Assembly: GCA_031539345.1 (NCBI GenBank)
Contig: JAVKMO010000017.1
Span: 72,481 to 136,480 of the forward strand
From: JAVKMO01 sp031539345
Lineage (GTDB): Bacteria; Bacteroidota; Bacteroidia; Chitinophagales; Chitinophagaceae
Reading direction: 5' to 3'
Length of the DNA: 64,000 nucleotides
Part shown: positions 17,646 through 26,304 of the stretch, one piece after another
Numbering within the stretch: the first letter of the stretch is position 1
How the letters are laid out: each line of letters opens with the position of its first letter
Position numbers and translations under genes: made by a program
The notes under the pieces: generated by a model
The model's input: only the letters and a program-made list of their open reading frames with translations
What the model was told of the DNA's origin: nothing
Databases searched by the model: none

Positions 17646-18648
17646 AACAAATACTATGGAACTAAGAAATCAAAATGCATTGCACCTCATCAATAAAAAT
17701 CAAAAAGGATTAGAAATTGGGCCATTACATCAGCCAATTGCTCCTAAGCGAGAAGGGTACGATATTAAAATTTTGGATCATTGCTCTGCTAAGGAGTTGA
17801 TGAAAAAATATACTGGGCATGGGTTTGATGTAAAGTGTATTGAAGACGTCGATTATATTTGGAAAGGCGAATCTTATAGAAATACGATTGGGGAGGGTCT
17901 TTTTTTTGATTACATCATTGCATCACATGTAATTGAACACACCCCAGACTTGATCGGCTTTTTGAAAAATTGTGAAGATGTTTTAAATCACAACGGTATC
18001 ATTTCCTTAGTCATTCCCGACAAAATGTGTTGTTTTGATTATTTTAGACCCATTACAGGTATTGCAAAAATTATCGACGCCCATTACAATAAAAATACGC
18101 TTCATTCTATCGGCACAATGAGTGAATATTTTTTAAATGTAGTCAATACAAACAACCACATCGCTTGGGACAAAAACACAACAGAATTTAATTTTAATTT
18201 TGTCCATCATTTAGGGGACGTTAAAAATGCGAAAGACGTTTATGAACAAAAGCAATATGTAGATTTTCATTCATGGGTCTTCACGCCACATTCTTTTCGT
18301 TTGTTGATTCACGACCTCAATGCACTCGGATATATTTCATTTTGCGAAGTTGCATTTTTTGAAACTAACGGATGCGAATTTTATTTAACTCTGCAAAAAA
18401 ATGCCCCATTAACCGATTTCAATCGATTGGATATTTTAAAAAAAATCGGTGAAGAGAGTCAATCCATCAAGTTGCCAGCAAAGTCGTTGAAGCACCAAAT
18501 ATTTGCAAAAGAGGCTTTAGTAAAAATTATCAAAACTCGATTGCAAGAAAAATTAGTGCATGAAAAATGGGCAAAGTACCCCAAGCTTATACGATATTTT
18601 ATTTATGCGTTGAAGTTGGTTAAGTTGGGGTTAAAGAAGGTGCTTTGA
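17638..18648 (+). CDS. Class I SAM-dependent methyltransferase with a shared C-terminal tail
   Basis: A 336-residue protein with the SAM-binding motif GLEIGPL (about residues 23-29), motif II/post-II IASHVIEHTPDL and LVIPDK. The layout fits Methyltransf_11/23-like enzymes that modify glycans or nucleotide sugars. The last 45 residues are basic and amphipathic (KLVHEKWAKY then alternating hydrophobic and Lys residues). They are nearly the same as the end of the otherwise different methyltransferase at 18754. The start ATG overlaps the end of the GT2 gene by eight bases, so they are co-translated. A start at the second Met (residue 7) is possible. Confidence 0.8.
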   Translation: MNKTNTMELRNQNALHLINKNQKGLEIGPLHQPIAPKREGYDIKILDHCSAKELMKKYTGHGFDVKCIEDVDYIWKGESYRNTIGEGLFFDYIIASHVIEHTPDLIGFLKNCEDVLNHNGIISLVIPDKMCCFDYFRPITGIAKIIDAHYNKNTLHSIGTMSEYFLNVVNTNNHIAWDKNTTEFNFNFVHHLGDVKNAKDVYEQKQYVDFHSWVFTPHSFRLLIHDLNALGYISFCEVAFFETNGCEFYLTLQKNAPLTDFNRLDILKKIGEESQSIKLPAKSLKHQIFAKEALVKIIKTRLQEKLVHEKWAKYPKLIRYFIYALKLVKLGLKKVL

Positions 18649-18753
18649 TTTTATGCCAGTGAAATAAAAATTAGACTCGAACCATTATAGCTAAAAAAGG
18701 AAATAGATAAGACTGTCCATTATTTATCAACCGTTAATTAAATTTCAGAGAAA

Positions 18754-19758
18754 ATGAAGAAAGATTATAAAATAAATTTGATAGAAAAATTTGAATCCGA
18801 GAGCCTAAATAAAGGGTTAATATTAGAAGCGTGGGTAGGACATCGGAACTTTGCTTATGATATAGTCTCTTTTTTAGAGCCTGAAAATATTGTAGAATTA
18901 GGAACACATCATGGATGTTCTTTTTTTGCTATGGCACAAGCAATTAAAGATTACAGTTTAAATACTCAGTTAGTAGCCGTGGACACATGGCAAGGAGAAG
19001 AACATGCGGGCTTTTATGACGAAAGCATATATGAGCAGTTTGTTAAAATCAAAAACACTTATTATCAAAAAAATAATATTGTAATTCATAGAATGCTTTT
19101 TGACGAAGCATTAAAAAAGTATGAAGATGAATATTTTGACATCATTCATATAGATGGTTTACATACGTATGAAGCAGTAACGTATGATTTTAATACTTGG
19201 TTACCCAAATTAAAAAAGAATGGCATTGTGTTATTTCACGATGTATATAGTTTGCCACATTTTGGCACAAATAGATTTTGGCAAGAAATAAAAAATGAAT
19301 ATGAATGTCATTTTGAATTTTTACATTGTTATGGGTTGGGGGTTCTTTTTCCTAAAGGGGACAAATATTATCAAATTTTATTAGAACAAAAATTTAAGCA
19401 ATTTCAAATTGTATATTCTGTTCAATATACAGCTTTGCTGACAACGCTTAAAAATCAAGAATTGAACAATAATGTAGAGGTCCAACAAAACCAACTCCAT
19501 CACATCCAAACGCAGTTAGATCAAACGACCAACCAACTCCACCAAACGACAAACCAACTCCACCAAACGACAAACCAACTCCACCAAACCCAGCAATATT
19601 TATCTGCTCAATATGAAAACAACTCTTTATCCAAAATTGTAAAAAACCGATTGCATAAAAAATTAGTGCATGAAAAATGGGCAAAGTATTCAAAGCCAAT
19701 GCGATATGGGATTTATGGTTTGAAATTGCTTAAAATGGGATTGCAGAAAATGGTTTAA
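18754..19758 (+). CDS. Methyltransferase (Methyltransf_24-like) with Q/L/H/T coiled-coil repeats
   Basis: A 334-residue protein whose first 220 residues carry ELGTHHGCSFFA (SAM loop, about residues 50-61), VAVDTWQGEEHAG and IIHIDGLHTYEAV. FHDVYS completes a pattern typical of the Methyltransf_24/cephalosporin hydroxylase-like group found in glycan loci. Residues 230-285 are a coiled coil made of a seven-residue repeat (NQLHQTT) encoded by tandem 21-bp units. The C-terminal 43 residues repeat the KLVHEKWAKY tail of the preceding methyltransferase. The repeat and tail look like a spacer plus membrane- or partner-binding anchor. It begins 105 bases after the previous gene. Confidence 0.78.
   Translation: MKKDYKINLIEKFESESLNKGLILEAWVGHRNFAYDIVSFLEPENIVELGTHHGCSFFAMAQAIKDYSLNTQLVAVDTWQGEEHAGFYDESIYEQFVKIKNTYYQKNNIVIHRMLFDEALKKYEDEYFDIIHIDGLHTYEAVTYDFNTWLPKLKKNGIVLFHDVYSLPHFGTNRFWQEIKNEYECHFEFLHCYGLGVLFPKGDKYYQILLEQKFKQFQIVYSVQYTALLTTLKNQELNNNVEVQQNQLHHIQTQLDQTTNQLHQTTNQLHQTTNQLHQTQQYLSAQYENNSLSKIVKNRLHKKLVHEKWAKYSKPMRYGIYGLKLLKMGLQKMV
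19522..19590 (+). repeat. Tandem 21-bp repeat inside a methyltransferase gene
   Basis: Three near-perfect 21-bp units (19522-19542, 19543-19563, 19564-19584) and a partial fourth, each encoding the heptad HQTTNQL. Units differ by at most one base. Degenerate copies precede it from about 19498. The reading frame is kept whatever the copy number, so the coiled-coil length could vary between strains. Confidence 0.9.
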
Positions 19759-19859
19759 TTTTGGAAGAACAAAGCAATTTGTTATGCTTACAATTTCATT
19801 GTTTTATAGAGCATTAGTGATTTTTTCATGAATGCCGACAAACACTAAAAATACCCAAA

Positions 19860-20447
19860 ATGACAATTAAACACATCGACCAATTAGACCTTAAGGGTAC
19901 TTATACTTATGCCGACTATATTACTTGGCAGTTTGACGAAATGGTAGAATTGATTAAAGGAAAAATTATAAGAATGAGTCCTGCACCAAGAATGTCGCAC
20001 CAGAGGGTATCTAATCAATTAAGTTTTGGGTTTAATTTGTTTTTTCAAACTAATAAATGCAATGTTTTTGTTGCTCCTTTTGATGTTATTTTACAAAAAA
20101 CAACTTCTGCCGAAAAAGTCAATACGGTTGTTCAGCCGGACATTTGTGTAATTTGTGATGAAACAAAACTTCAAGAAACCGGTTGCTTTGGTTCGCCAGA
20201 TTTAATCATTGAGATACTGTCTCCGACAACAAAAAAGAAAGACTATAACGAAAAATTTAATTTGTATGAAGAGAATGAAGTCCGTGAATATTGGCTCGTT
20301 GACCCGAGCGATAAAACAGCAGAAATCTATGTTTTAGAAAACAATGAATACGAATTGCACCAAAGAATAAGCAAGGATGCTCCGTTATTTCAAAGTAAAA
20401 TATTTGACGGCTTAGAAATTAAATGGGAAAACATTTTTGAGCATTAA
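19860..20447 (+). CDS. Uma2-family (DUF820) restriction-endonuclease-fold protein
   Basis: A 195-residue protein of the Uma2 family, which has a PD-(D/E)XK nuclease fold and is often found in multiple copies. Visible elements are the N-terminal YTYADYITW, LIKGKIIRMSPAP (Glu/Lys-rich strand), VQPDICVICDE (the PD of the motif at about 99-100), DLIIEILSPTT (the ExK-like strand) and KFNLYEENEVREYWLVDP. Biological role is unknown. It lies 100 bases after the polysaccharide locus and is followed immediately by a decayed second copy, suggesting tandem duplication. Confidence 0.88.
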   Translation: MTIKHIDQLDLKGTYTYADYITWQFDEMVELIKGKIIRMSPAPRMSHQRVSNQLSFGFNLFFQTNKCNVFVAPFDVILQKTTSAEKVNTVVQPDICVICDETKLQETGCFGSPDLIIEILSPTTKKKDYNEKFNLYEENEVREYWLVDPSDKTAEIYVLENNEYELHQRISKDAPLFQSKIFDGLEIKWENIFEH

Positions 20448-20454
20448 GATTTTT

Positions 20455-20625
20455 ATGATTACAAATATTAACCAATTAGACCTTAAAGGCAGATATACTT
20501 ATGCCGACTATATTACTTGGCGATGTCATTTTACAAACAACAACTTCTGCTGAAAAAAATCAATACCGTTGTGCAGCCAGATATTTGTGTGATTTGTGAT
20601 GAGGAAAATAATCAACACCAACTTG
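20455..20625 (+). pseudogene. Decayed second Uma2 copy
   Basis: The sequence restarts with codons for MITNINQLDLKGRYTYADYITW, closely matching the N-terminus of the intact copy. It then jumps straight to the region corresponding to DVILQ-TTSAEK about 50 residues further on. An extra base in an A-run after that point shifts the frame, although the DNA still matches the intact gene through the PDICVICDE region. An internal deletion plus a frameshift make it non-functional. Confidence 0.8.
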
Positions 20626-20676
20626 TTTTTATTTGCTTGAATAAGATGCCGAAAATGACGTGAGTGCAAAATCGTT

Positions 20677-21204
20677 TTATCCTTTTCTATATCGCTGATA
20701 CAAACGAATTGCGATCCACAAAACCATAACCAACAAAAGCAATCCGCACAAACCATACAACATATTCCACGCATTTTTTAATACGGCAATGAGTACAATA
20801 GCAAATACAAAAATTGTTGCCACTTCATTCCACAATCGCAATTGTTGTGGTGTATAAAAAAAGATTTTACGTTGCTGTTGCTTGTAAATGCGATGAAGAG
20901 AAAAGTGATACGCGTATAACCCAACAAGAAAAATCGCTTTCCACAAAAACCAATCTTGCCAACCAATAACAAGTAAAAGACGAAGCCCTAATAACAACGT
21001 TATTATTGCAGAAGGCCAGGTAATAATTAACCATAAACGTTTGGTCATTAACAAGAGCTGTTGTTGTAAAATTTCTTTTTCTGGACTTTTTTTTTCGTTT
21101 GCTTCTGCGACATAAATAAATAATCGCACAACGTAAAACAAGCCACTAAACCATGTAATTACAAAAACAAGATGGAACGCTTTTACATATAAATATAACA
21201 TCAA
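20677..21204 (-). CDS. hemJ: HemJ-type protoporphyrinogen oxidase
   Basis: A 175-residue membrane protein of the HemJ (UPF0093/CopD-like) family, which oxidises protoporphyrinogen IX to protoporphyrin IX, the penultimate step of haem synthesis. It shows the N-terminal KAFHLVFVITWFSGLFYVVR segment with the conserved His near residue 10, a second TM pair and the WLIITWPSAIITLLLG helix. The LWKAIFLVGLYAYH helix carries the other conserved polar residues. The gene is nine bases downstream of hemH, in the same direction, and their products act in consecutive steps. A start one codon later (second Met) is equally possible. Confidence 0.88.
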   Translation of the reverse strand: MMLYLYVKAFHLVFVITWFSGLFYVVRLFIYVAEANEKKSPEKEILQQQLLLMTKRLWLIITWPSAIITLLLGLRLLLVIGWQDWFLWKAIFLVGLYAYHFSLHRIYKQQQRKIFFYTPQQLRLWNEVATIFVFAIVLIAVLKNAWNMLYGLCGLLLLVMVLWIAIRLYQRYRKG

Positions 21205-21213
21205 AAACCGTTT

Positions 21214-22230
21214 TTATGTATTGTTTTCAATGTAATGTTTTAACGTATCGATCCACTCTTCTTGTTCGTTGAGGCAAGGAATTTGAACAAAATATTCTCC
21301 GCCATGTTCCAAAAAAGAATGTTTTCCTTCCATTGCAATTTCTTCCAAAGTTTCTAAACAATCGCTTACAAAAGCTGGGCAAACAACCGCCAAGCGTTTT
21401 ACGCCGCGTTGAGGAAGTTCTTTAAAAGCATAGTCCGTATAGGGTTGTAACCAAGAGTCTCCTTTTAAGCGAGACTGAAACGTGATGCTATATTTGTCTT
21501 TTGGTATTTGCAATTTTTCCGCAAGCAAAGCTGTTGTTTGTTTGATTTGGTGTTGATAGCAAGTTTCGTGAGCCACAGAAGACACGTTGCAACAATCATT
21601 TGTTTTTGTGCAATGGTTTTTTGTTGCATCTGTTTTTCGCAAATGTCGATAAGGAATGCCGTGATAACTGAACAAATAATGGTCAAAGTTTTGTTTTAGA
21701 TAGGGTTGAATACTTTTTTCTAATGCGTTTAAATAGTGAGGCTCTTTGTAAAACGGTGCTTGAACAGACAAAAGAATATGCGGAAATTGTTGTTTTAAAA
21801 TATCTTTTGTTTTTACAATAACCGTTTCGCTGCTTGCCAATGCGTAGTGTGGATAGAGCGGAATTAAAAAAATCTTTTCTATTGAAGGGTCTTGTTGTAG
21901 CAAATCTTTTATGCCGTCTTCAATGCTTGGTTTGCCGTAACGCATGCCCAAAGACAAGGGAACAGAAACGAGCGAACGCAATTTTTTTTCTACATTTTTT
22001 GATGTTACAACTAAAGGAGATCCTTCTTTTGTCCATATTCTTGAATAGGCTTCGGCAGAGCGTTTTGGGCGTGTACGAAGAATAATTCCCCTCACCAAAA
22101 AAGCCCGCAACAAATAGGGTACGTCAATCACCCTTTCGTCCATCAAAAATTCGTCTAAATAGGTTTTTACATCTGCAACAGAAGTGCTTGCAGGGCTACC
22201 TAAATTCACTAATAAAACGCCTGTTTTCAT
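21214..22230 (-). CDS. hemH: Ferrochelatase
   Basis: HemH inserts ferrous iron into protoporphyrin IX, the final step of protohaem synthesis. The 338-residue product starts MKTGVLLVNLGSPAS and carries LRYGKPSIEDG-like sequence (MRYGKPSIED). FSYHGIP bears the catalytic-site His at about residue 178, and the C-terminal VCPAFVSDCLETLEEI segment holds the conserved Glu. The open frame extends 18 codons upstream to 22284, but the family N-terminus begins at the Met chosen here. It is followed by hemJ with a nine-base gap. The enzymes making uroporphyrinogen III (hemC, hemD) lie at 50-51.6 kb. Confidence 0.95.
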   Translation of the reverse strand: MKTGVLLVNLGSPASTSVADVKTYLDEFLMDERVIDVPYLLRAFLVRGIILRTRPKRSAEAYSRIWTKEGSPLVVTSKNVEKKLRSLVSVPLSLGMRYGKPSIEDGIKDLLQQDPSIEKIFLIPLYPHYALASSETVIVKTKDILKQQFPHILLSVQAPFYKEPHYLNALEKSIQPYLKQNFDHYLFSYHGIPYRHLRKTDATKNHCTKTNDCCNVSSVAHETCYQHQIKQTTALLAEKLQIPKDKYSITFQSRLKGDSWLQPYTDYAFKELPQRGVKRLAVVCPAFVSDCLETLEEIAMEGKHSFLEHGGEYFVQIPCLNEQEEWIDTLKHYIENNT

Positions 22231-22371
22231 ATTAAAAATTGATTGAAAAAAAATTAAAAGCCCTTGCCCCAAAATGCTTCGCAATATTATTTTTTATGTT
22301 CACTTCTTTTGCAAAGAATTTGAACCAAGGCGCCGGTGCTTAAGAAAAAAATGCTTTTTGGAAACAACAAA

Positions 22372-23325
22372 CTAACGCCCAACTTTAAAATTAAAATCTA
22401 TTGTGCCGAAAGACTCGTCGTCTTTGGGCTTAAATTTTATTTGTAGCAATTTTTGTTTGATGATATTGATAAACGCAGGATTGATAGTGTTTGTTTTAAC
22501 GATTCGCACAAAACTTGCATCGCCATTTTCATTCACTTTAATTTCAATTTTCACGTTTGCATTCTGCGTAAAATCGGCTTCAAACTTTGGCATATTAGCA
22601 ATTCCTCTTTCGATTAAATCAGACGATATATTGATTTGTGTGCCTCCATTTCCGCCATTTCCTTCATAATTATTAGAATTGATATTGCCATTTGGCTTAC
22701 CCATATCGCCTAATTCTGCCTTGCCGATGCCTTGAGAAGTAACGCCATTAGAAGTCGCCGCACCGTTGCCGCCATTGTTTTTTGTTCCACCAAAAACAGC
22801 TTTGGGAGCAGGAGGCGCAATTTGTTTTTCTGGTATTGTTTCGACTTTTTGCACAATGGGTTTAACTTCTGCTTTGGGAAGAAGCTCTTTTTTTGCAAGC
22901 GTTTGCGTAAGTGGCTTAGGCGTAATTAGTTTTGGTGTCGGTTTGGGAATTGGTTTGGAAACTGGTGTATTTTTTTTTACTACTTTCTTTTTTGCAATTG
23001 GTTTTACCGCAGGAATTTCTTTTTCATTTTGAGCTACAGCATCAACTTTGTCTGTTACGTTTTCTGTTTCGCTAATGGGTTCTGGAGGTGCAACTGCACT
23101 TTGCGTTGGCGTTTCGTTTACTTGACCGCCGTTGCCTTCTTTTAATACAGGAATGTCGCCCGCACTGTTTTCTACATTGCCTAAATTGACTTCTAAAAAA
23201 TCTCGCATTACAGGCGGCTTTGTTTGATGCGTTTGCCATTTAAACAAAAACAAAAAAACAAATAGTAACAACAAAGAAACAAGCGTAATGAAACTCGCTT
23301 TATTTTGTTCAGAAGACAATAACAT
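22372..23325 (-). CDS. TonB-like energy transducer (single TM, Pro/Lys-rich, TonB C-terminal-like)
   Basis: A protein of about 317 residues with a short cytoplasmic N-terminus, one TM helix (LVSLLLLFVFLFLFKW), and a long extracytoplasmic region with Pro/Lys-rich stretches (KPIPKPTPKLITPKP). It ends in a domain of about 85 residues with NGDASFVRIVKTN and the final IKFKPKDDESFGTIDFNF. That layout is that of TonB/AgmX-type transducers that span the periplasm and energise outer-membrane receptors. exbB and exbD are not adjacent. The frame is open from 23370; the start at 23325 was chosen because the extra residues form an implausible second hydrophobic stretch. Confidence 0.7.
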   Translation of the reverse strand: MLLSSEQNKASFITLVSLLLLFVFLFLFKWQTHQTKPPVMRDFLEVNLGNVENSAGDIPVLKEGNGGQVNETPTQSAVAPPEPISETENVTDKVDAVAQNEKEIPAVKPIAKKKVVKKNTPVSKPIPKPTPKLITPKPLTQTLAKKELLPKAEVKPIVQKVETIPEKQIAPPAPKAVFGGTKNNGGNGAATSNGVTSQGIGKAELGDMGKPNGNINSNNYEGNGGNGGTQINISSDLIERGIANMPKFEADFTQNANVKIEIKVNENGDASFVRIVKTNTINPAFINIIKQKLLQIKFKPKDDESFGTIDFNFKVGR

Positions 23326-23551
23326 GATAAAGAATAAAAAAAACAGATAACACAAAGGTAGAAAATGCACATAAAAAAAATTGTTTTTGTAATCACATAA
23401 AAAGTTGAAATTTTAGATTGAAAGATTTGTGATTGAATAAAACCGGTCATTCAAGTTTTGAAAAGGACTTTTTTTCAATAAACAGTTAAGGATATTTTAA
23501 TAACGACTTAAAAAAATCACTGTAACTTTCAAGCCTAAAAATAAAAAGAAA

Positions 23552-26218
23552 ATGACGCAAGAAAAATCACTCCTTGAAAAATATTTTTGTGTAAGTGGCT
23601 TAGAGCCATTAATCGCAAGACAAGACATTAATTTTATTAACGTTGGAGAAAGAACAAATGTTACCGGTTCAAAAAAATTCGCCAAATTAATTCGTGCAGA
23701 GCAATATGAAGAAGCCATTGCGGTCGCCCGTCAGCAAGTAGAAAATGGGGCTCAAATTTTAGACATCAATATGGATGATGCGTTGTTAGACGGCGAAAGA
23801 ACGATGACACGATTTGTCAATTTGTTACAAGCTGAACCTGATATTGCAAAAATTCCGTTAATGATAGATAGCAGCAAGTTTTCTATTATACAAGCCGGAT
23901 TAAAATGTGTACAAGGTAAGTGTGTTGTCAATTCAATTTCTTTAAAAGAAGGCGAAGAAAAATTTATAGAACAAGCAAAAATTTGCAAACGATTTGGGGC
24001 TGCTGTTGTTGTAATGGCTTTTGATGAACAGGGGCAAGCCGACACGTTGCAACGTCGTGTAGATATTTGTGAGCGAGCATATAAAACACTCCTGTCTATT
24101 GGCTTTGTTCCGTCTGATATTATTTTTGATTTGAACATTTTCGCCATCGCCACAGGCATGGAAGAACACAATAATTATGCGGTAGATTTTATTGAAGCAA
24201 CGAGACAAATCAAACAAAAAATGCCTCAAGTAAAAATTAGTGGTGGTGTGAGCAATTTGTCGTTTTCTTTTAGAGGAAATGACATTGTAAGAGATGCGAT
24301 GCACAGCATTTTTTTGTATTATGCTATTCAGGCAGGTATGGATATGGGCATCGTAAACGCAGGTCAATTGCCCATTTATGATACAATAGAAAAAGAATTG
24401 AAACAACTTTGTGAAGACGTGATTTTAAATAAACACAAAGACGCAACAGACAAACTCATTGTCTTTGCAGAACAACTTCAAAACAAAGACAGAATTGCAG
24501 TTGTGGTTACTTTAGAGTGGCGAAATAAAAACGTAGAAGATAGATTGGCACACGCACTCGTCAATGGCATCACAGACTATATTGATGCTGACACAGAAGA
24601 GGCAAGACAAAAATATGCACAACCGATAGAAGTCATAGAAGGCCCTTTGATGCAAGGCATGAGCATTGTTGGCGAATTGTTTGGTAGTGGAAAAATGTTT
24701 TTGCCACAAGTGGTAAAGAGCGCACGCGTAATGAAAAAAGCCGTTGCCGTTTTAACGCCATATATAGAATTAGAAAAAACAAAAAAAAGTAATAGCGGCG
24801 TAATTGTTATGGCAACAGTAAAAGGCGACGTTCACGATATTGGCAAAAATATTGTTGGCGTTGTGTTGGGTTGTAATGGCTATAAAATTATTGATATGGG
24901 CGTGATGGTGCCAACAAAAAAAATTATAGAAACCGCTCTACAAGAACAAGCTGACGTGATTGGATTAAGCGGGTTGATAACGCCGTCTTTAGACGAAATG
25001 ATTAGCGTTGCAGAAGAAATGAAAAAAAACAATTTGACCATTCCGCTGTTAATAGGAGGTGCAACAACGTCAAAAACACATACCGCATTAAAGATAAAAC
25101 CCGCTTATGAACACGGTGTAATCCATGTTTTAGATGCGTCAAAAGCGGTTACTGTTGTCAGTCAATTATTGAATACCAAAAATAAGCCGACCTTTATTTC
25201 TAATACAAATATTGAATACGATAAAATTGCCTATGACTTTAAAAACAAAACATCTTTTAAAGAATATTTGAGTCTTGATGATGCAAGAAAAAATAAAACC
25301 CCGATCGATTGGACAACATACAAACCCGTTCAACCGAAACAATTAGGCATTCAAATTTTAAAAGAATTACCCTTAGAAGAATTGATTCCATTTATTGACT
25401 GGACTCCTTTTTTTATTACGTGGGAATTGCATGGAAAGTTTCCCAAAATTTTAGAAGACAAGGTTGTCGGCACTGCTGCAACACAATTGTATCAAGATGC
25501 ACAAGCCATGCTCAAAAGCATTGTTGCAGAAAAGTGGTTAGTTGCCAACGGCGTATGCGGCATTTTCAAAGCCAAACAAATTAACGATGACGACGTTTTA
25601 TTAGAAACAGAAAACAAAACGTATGAACTTCAATTTTTGCGACAACAAATAAAAAAAGCACCGGGTCAAGCAAATGTTTGTTTAGCCGATTTTGTTTCTC
25701 CGTATAGCGATTATATTGGTGCTTTTGCGGTTACTTGTGGCATTAACATCGACCAACAAGTAAAAAAATTTGAAGCCCAACACGATGACTATAATTCTAT
25801 TTTGTTAAAAGCTCTTGCAGACCGCTTGGCAGAAGCCTTTGCAGAATATTTACACCACAAAGTGCGGACAGACTTTTGGGGATATAACGATGCAGAACAA
25901 CTGACAAATGACGAATTAGTAGCCGAAAAATATGAAGGCATTCGCCCCGCCCCAGGTTATCCAGCTTGCCCCGACCACACAGAAAAGTGGAAACTCTTTG
26001 ACCTTTTAAATGCACCAGAAAATGCAGGCATTTCTTTAACAGAATCGTTGGCAATGGTGCCTGGTGCAAGTGTTTCTGGTTGGTATCTTTCTCACCCAGA
26101 AAGCAAATATTTTGCTATTGGAAAAATCGAACACGACCAATTACAAAATTATGCCCAAAGAAAAAAAATGAGTATTCAAGAAGCCACTAAATGGCTGCGT
26201 CCTAATCTCAATGATTAA
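23552..26218 (+). CDS. metH: Cobalamin-dependent methionine synthase lacking the homocysteine domain
   Basis: An 888-residue protein corresponding to modules 2-4 of MetH. The pterin (methyltetrahydrofolate)-binding domain starts at about residue 20 (NVGERTNVTGSKKF). The four-helix cap and the B12 domain follow, with GDVHDIGKNIVGVV at about 426-440 (His is the lower cobalt ligand). The activation domain has RPAPGYPACPDH at about 795-806 for reactivation with SAM. The zinc homocysteine-binding domain found at the N-terminus of E. coli MetH is missing; in Bacteroidota it is often a separate gene. No such gene is next to it here, and metF is 8 kb away. No cobalamin riboswitch was recognised upstream. 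Confidence 0.92.
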   Translation: MTQEKSLLEKYFCVSGLEPLIARQDINFINVGERTNVTGSKKFAKLIRAEQYEEAIAVARQQVENGAQILDINMDDALLDGERTMTRFVNLLQAEPDIAKIPLMIDSSKFSIIQAGLKCVQGKCVVNSISLKEGEEKFIEQAKICKRFGAAVVVMAFDEQGQADTLQRRVDICERAYKTLLSIGFVPSDIIFDLNIFAIATGMEEHNNYAVDFIEATRQIKQKMPQVKISGGVSNLSFSFRGNDIVRDAMHSIFLYYAIQAGMDMGIVNAGQLPIYDTIEKELKQLCEDVILNKHKDATDKLIVFAEQLQNKDRIAVVVTLEWRNKNVEDRLAHALVNGITDYIDADTEEARQKYAQPIEVIEGPLMQGMSIVGELFGSGKMFLPQVVKSARVMKKAVAVLTPYIELEKTKKSNSGVIVMATVKGDVHDIGKNIVGVVLGCNGYKIIDMGVMVPTKKIIETALQEQADVIGLSGLITPSLDEMISVAEEMKKNNLTIPLLIGGATTSKTHTALKIKPAYEHGVIHVLDASKAVTVVSQLLNTKNKPTFISNTNIEYDKIAYDFKNKTSFKEYLSLDDARKNKTPIDWTTYKPVQPKQLGIQILKELPLEELIPFIDWTPFFITWELHGKFPKILEDKVVGTAATQLYQDAQAMLKSIVAEKWLVANGVCGIFKAKQINDDDVLLETENKTYELQFLRQQIKKAPGQANVCLADFVSPYSDYIGAFAVTCGINIDQQVKKFEAQHDDYNSILLKALADRLAEAFAEYLHHKVRTDFWGYNDAEQLTNDELVAEKYEGIRPAPGYPACPDHTEKWKLFDLLNAPENAGISLTESLAMVPGASVSGWYLSHPESKYFAIGKIEHDQLQNYAQRKKMSIQEATKWLRPNLND

Positions 26219-26260
26219 CATTTTATTATTAAACACAAGCAACAAGTTTTTATAGTTTCG

Positions 26261-26290
26261 TTTTACTACTATTTTGTAGCAAAAGTTTTT
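26261..26290 (+). terminator. Possible terminator after metH
   Basis: A 9-bp inverted repeat (TTTTACTAC / GTAGCAAAA, one mismatch) with a six-base loop is followed by GTTTTT. It is A+T-rich and weak, but well placed in the 86-base gap after metH. Confidence 0.35.
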
Positions 26291-26304
26291 CTTGAATTAT
26301 TTTT

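Noticed and set aside
19522..19590. Tandem repeat considered as a CRISPR array
   Set aside because: Units are 21 bp, directly abutting without spacers, and encode heptads in frame inside a gene.
23371..23551. Possible cobalamin or SAM riboswitch upstream of metH
   Set aside because: The gap is A+T-rich and shows no recognisable B12-box, SAM-I core or conserved stem; no supporting sequence was found.
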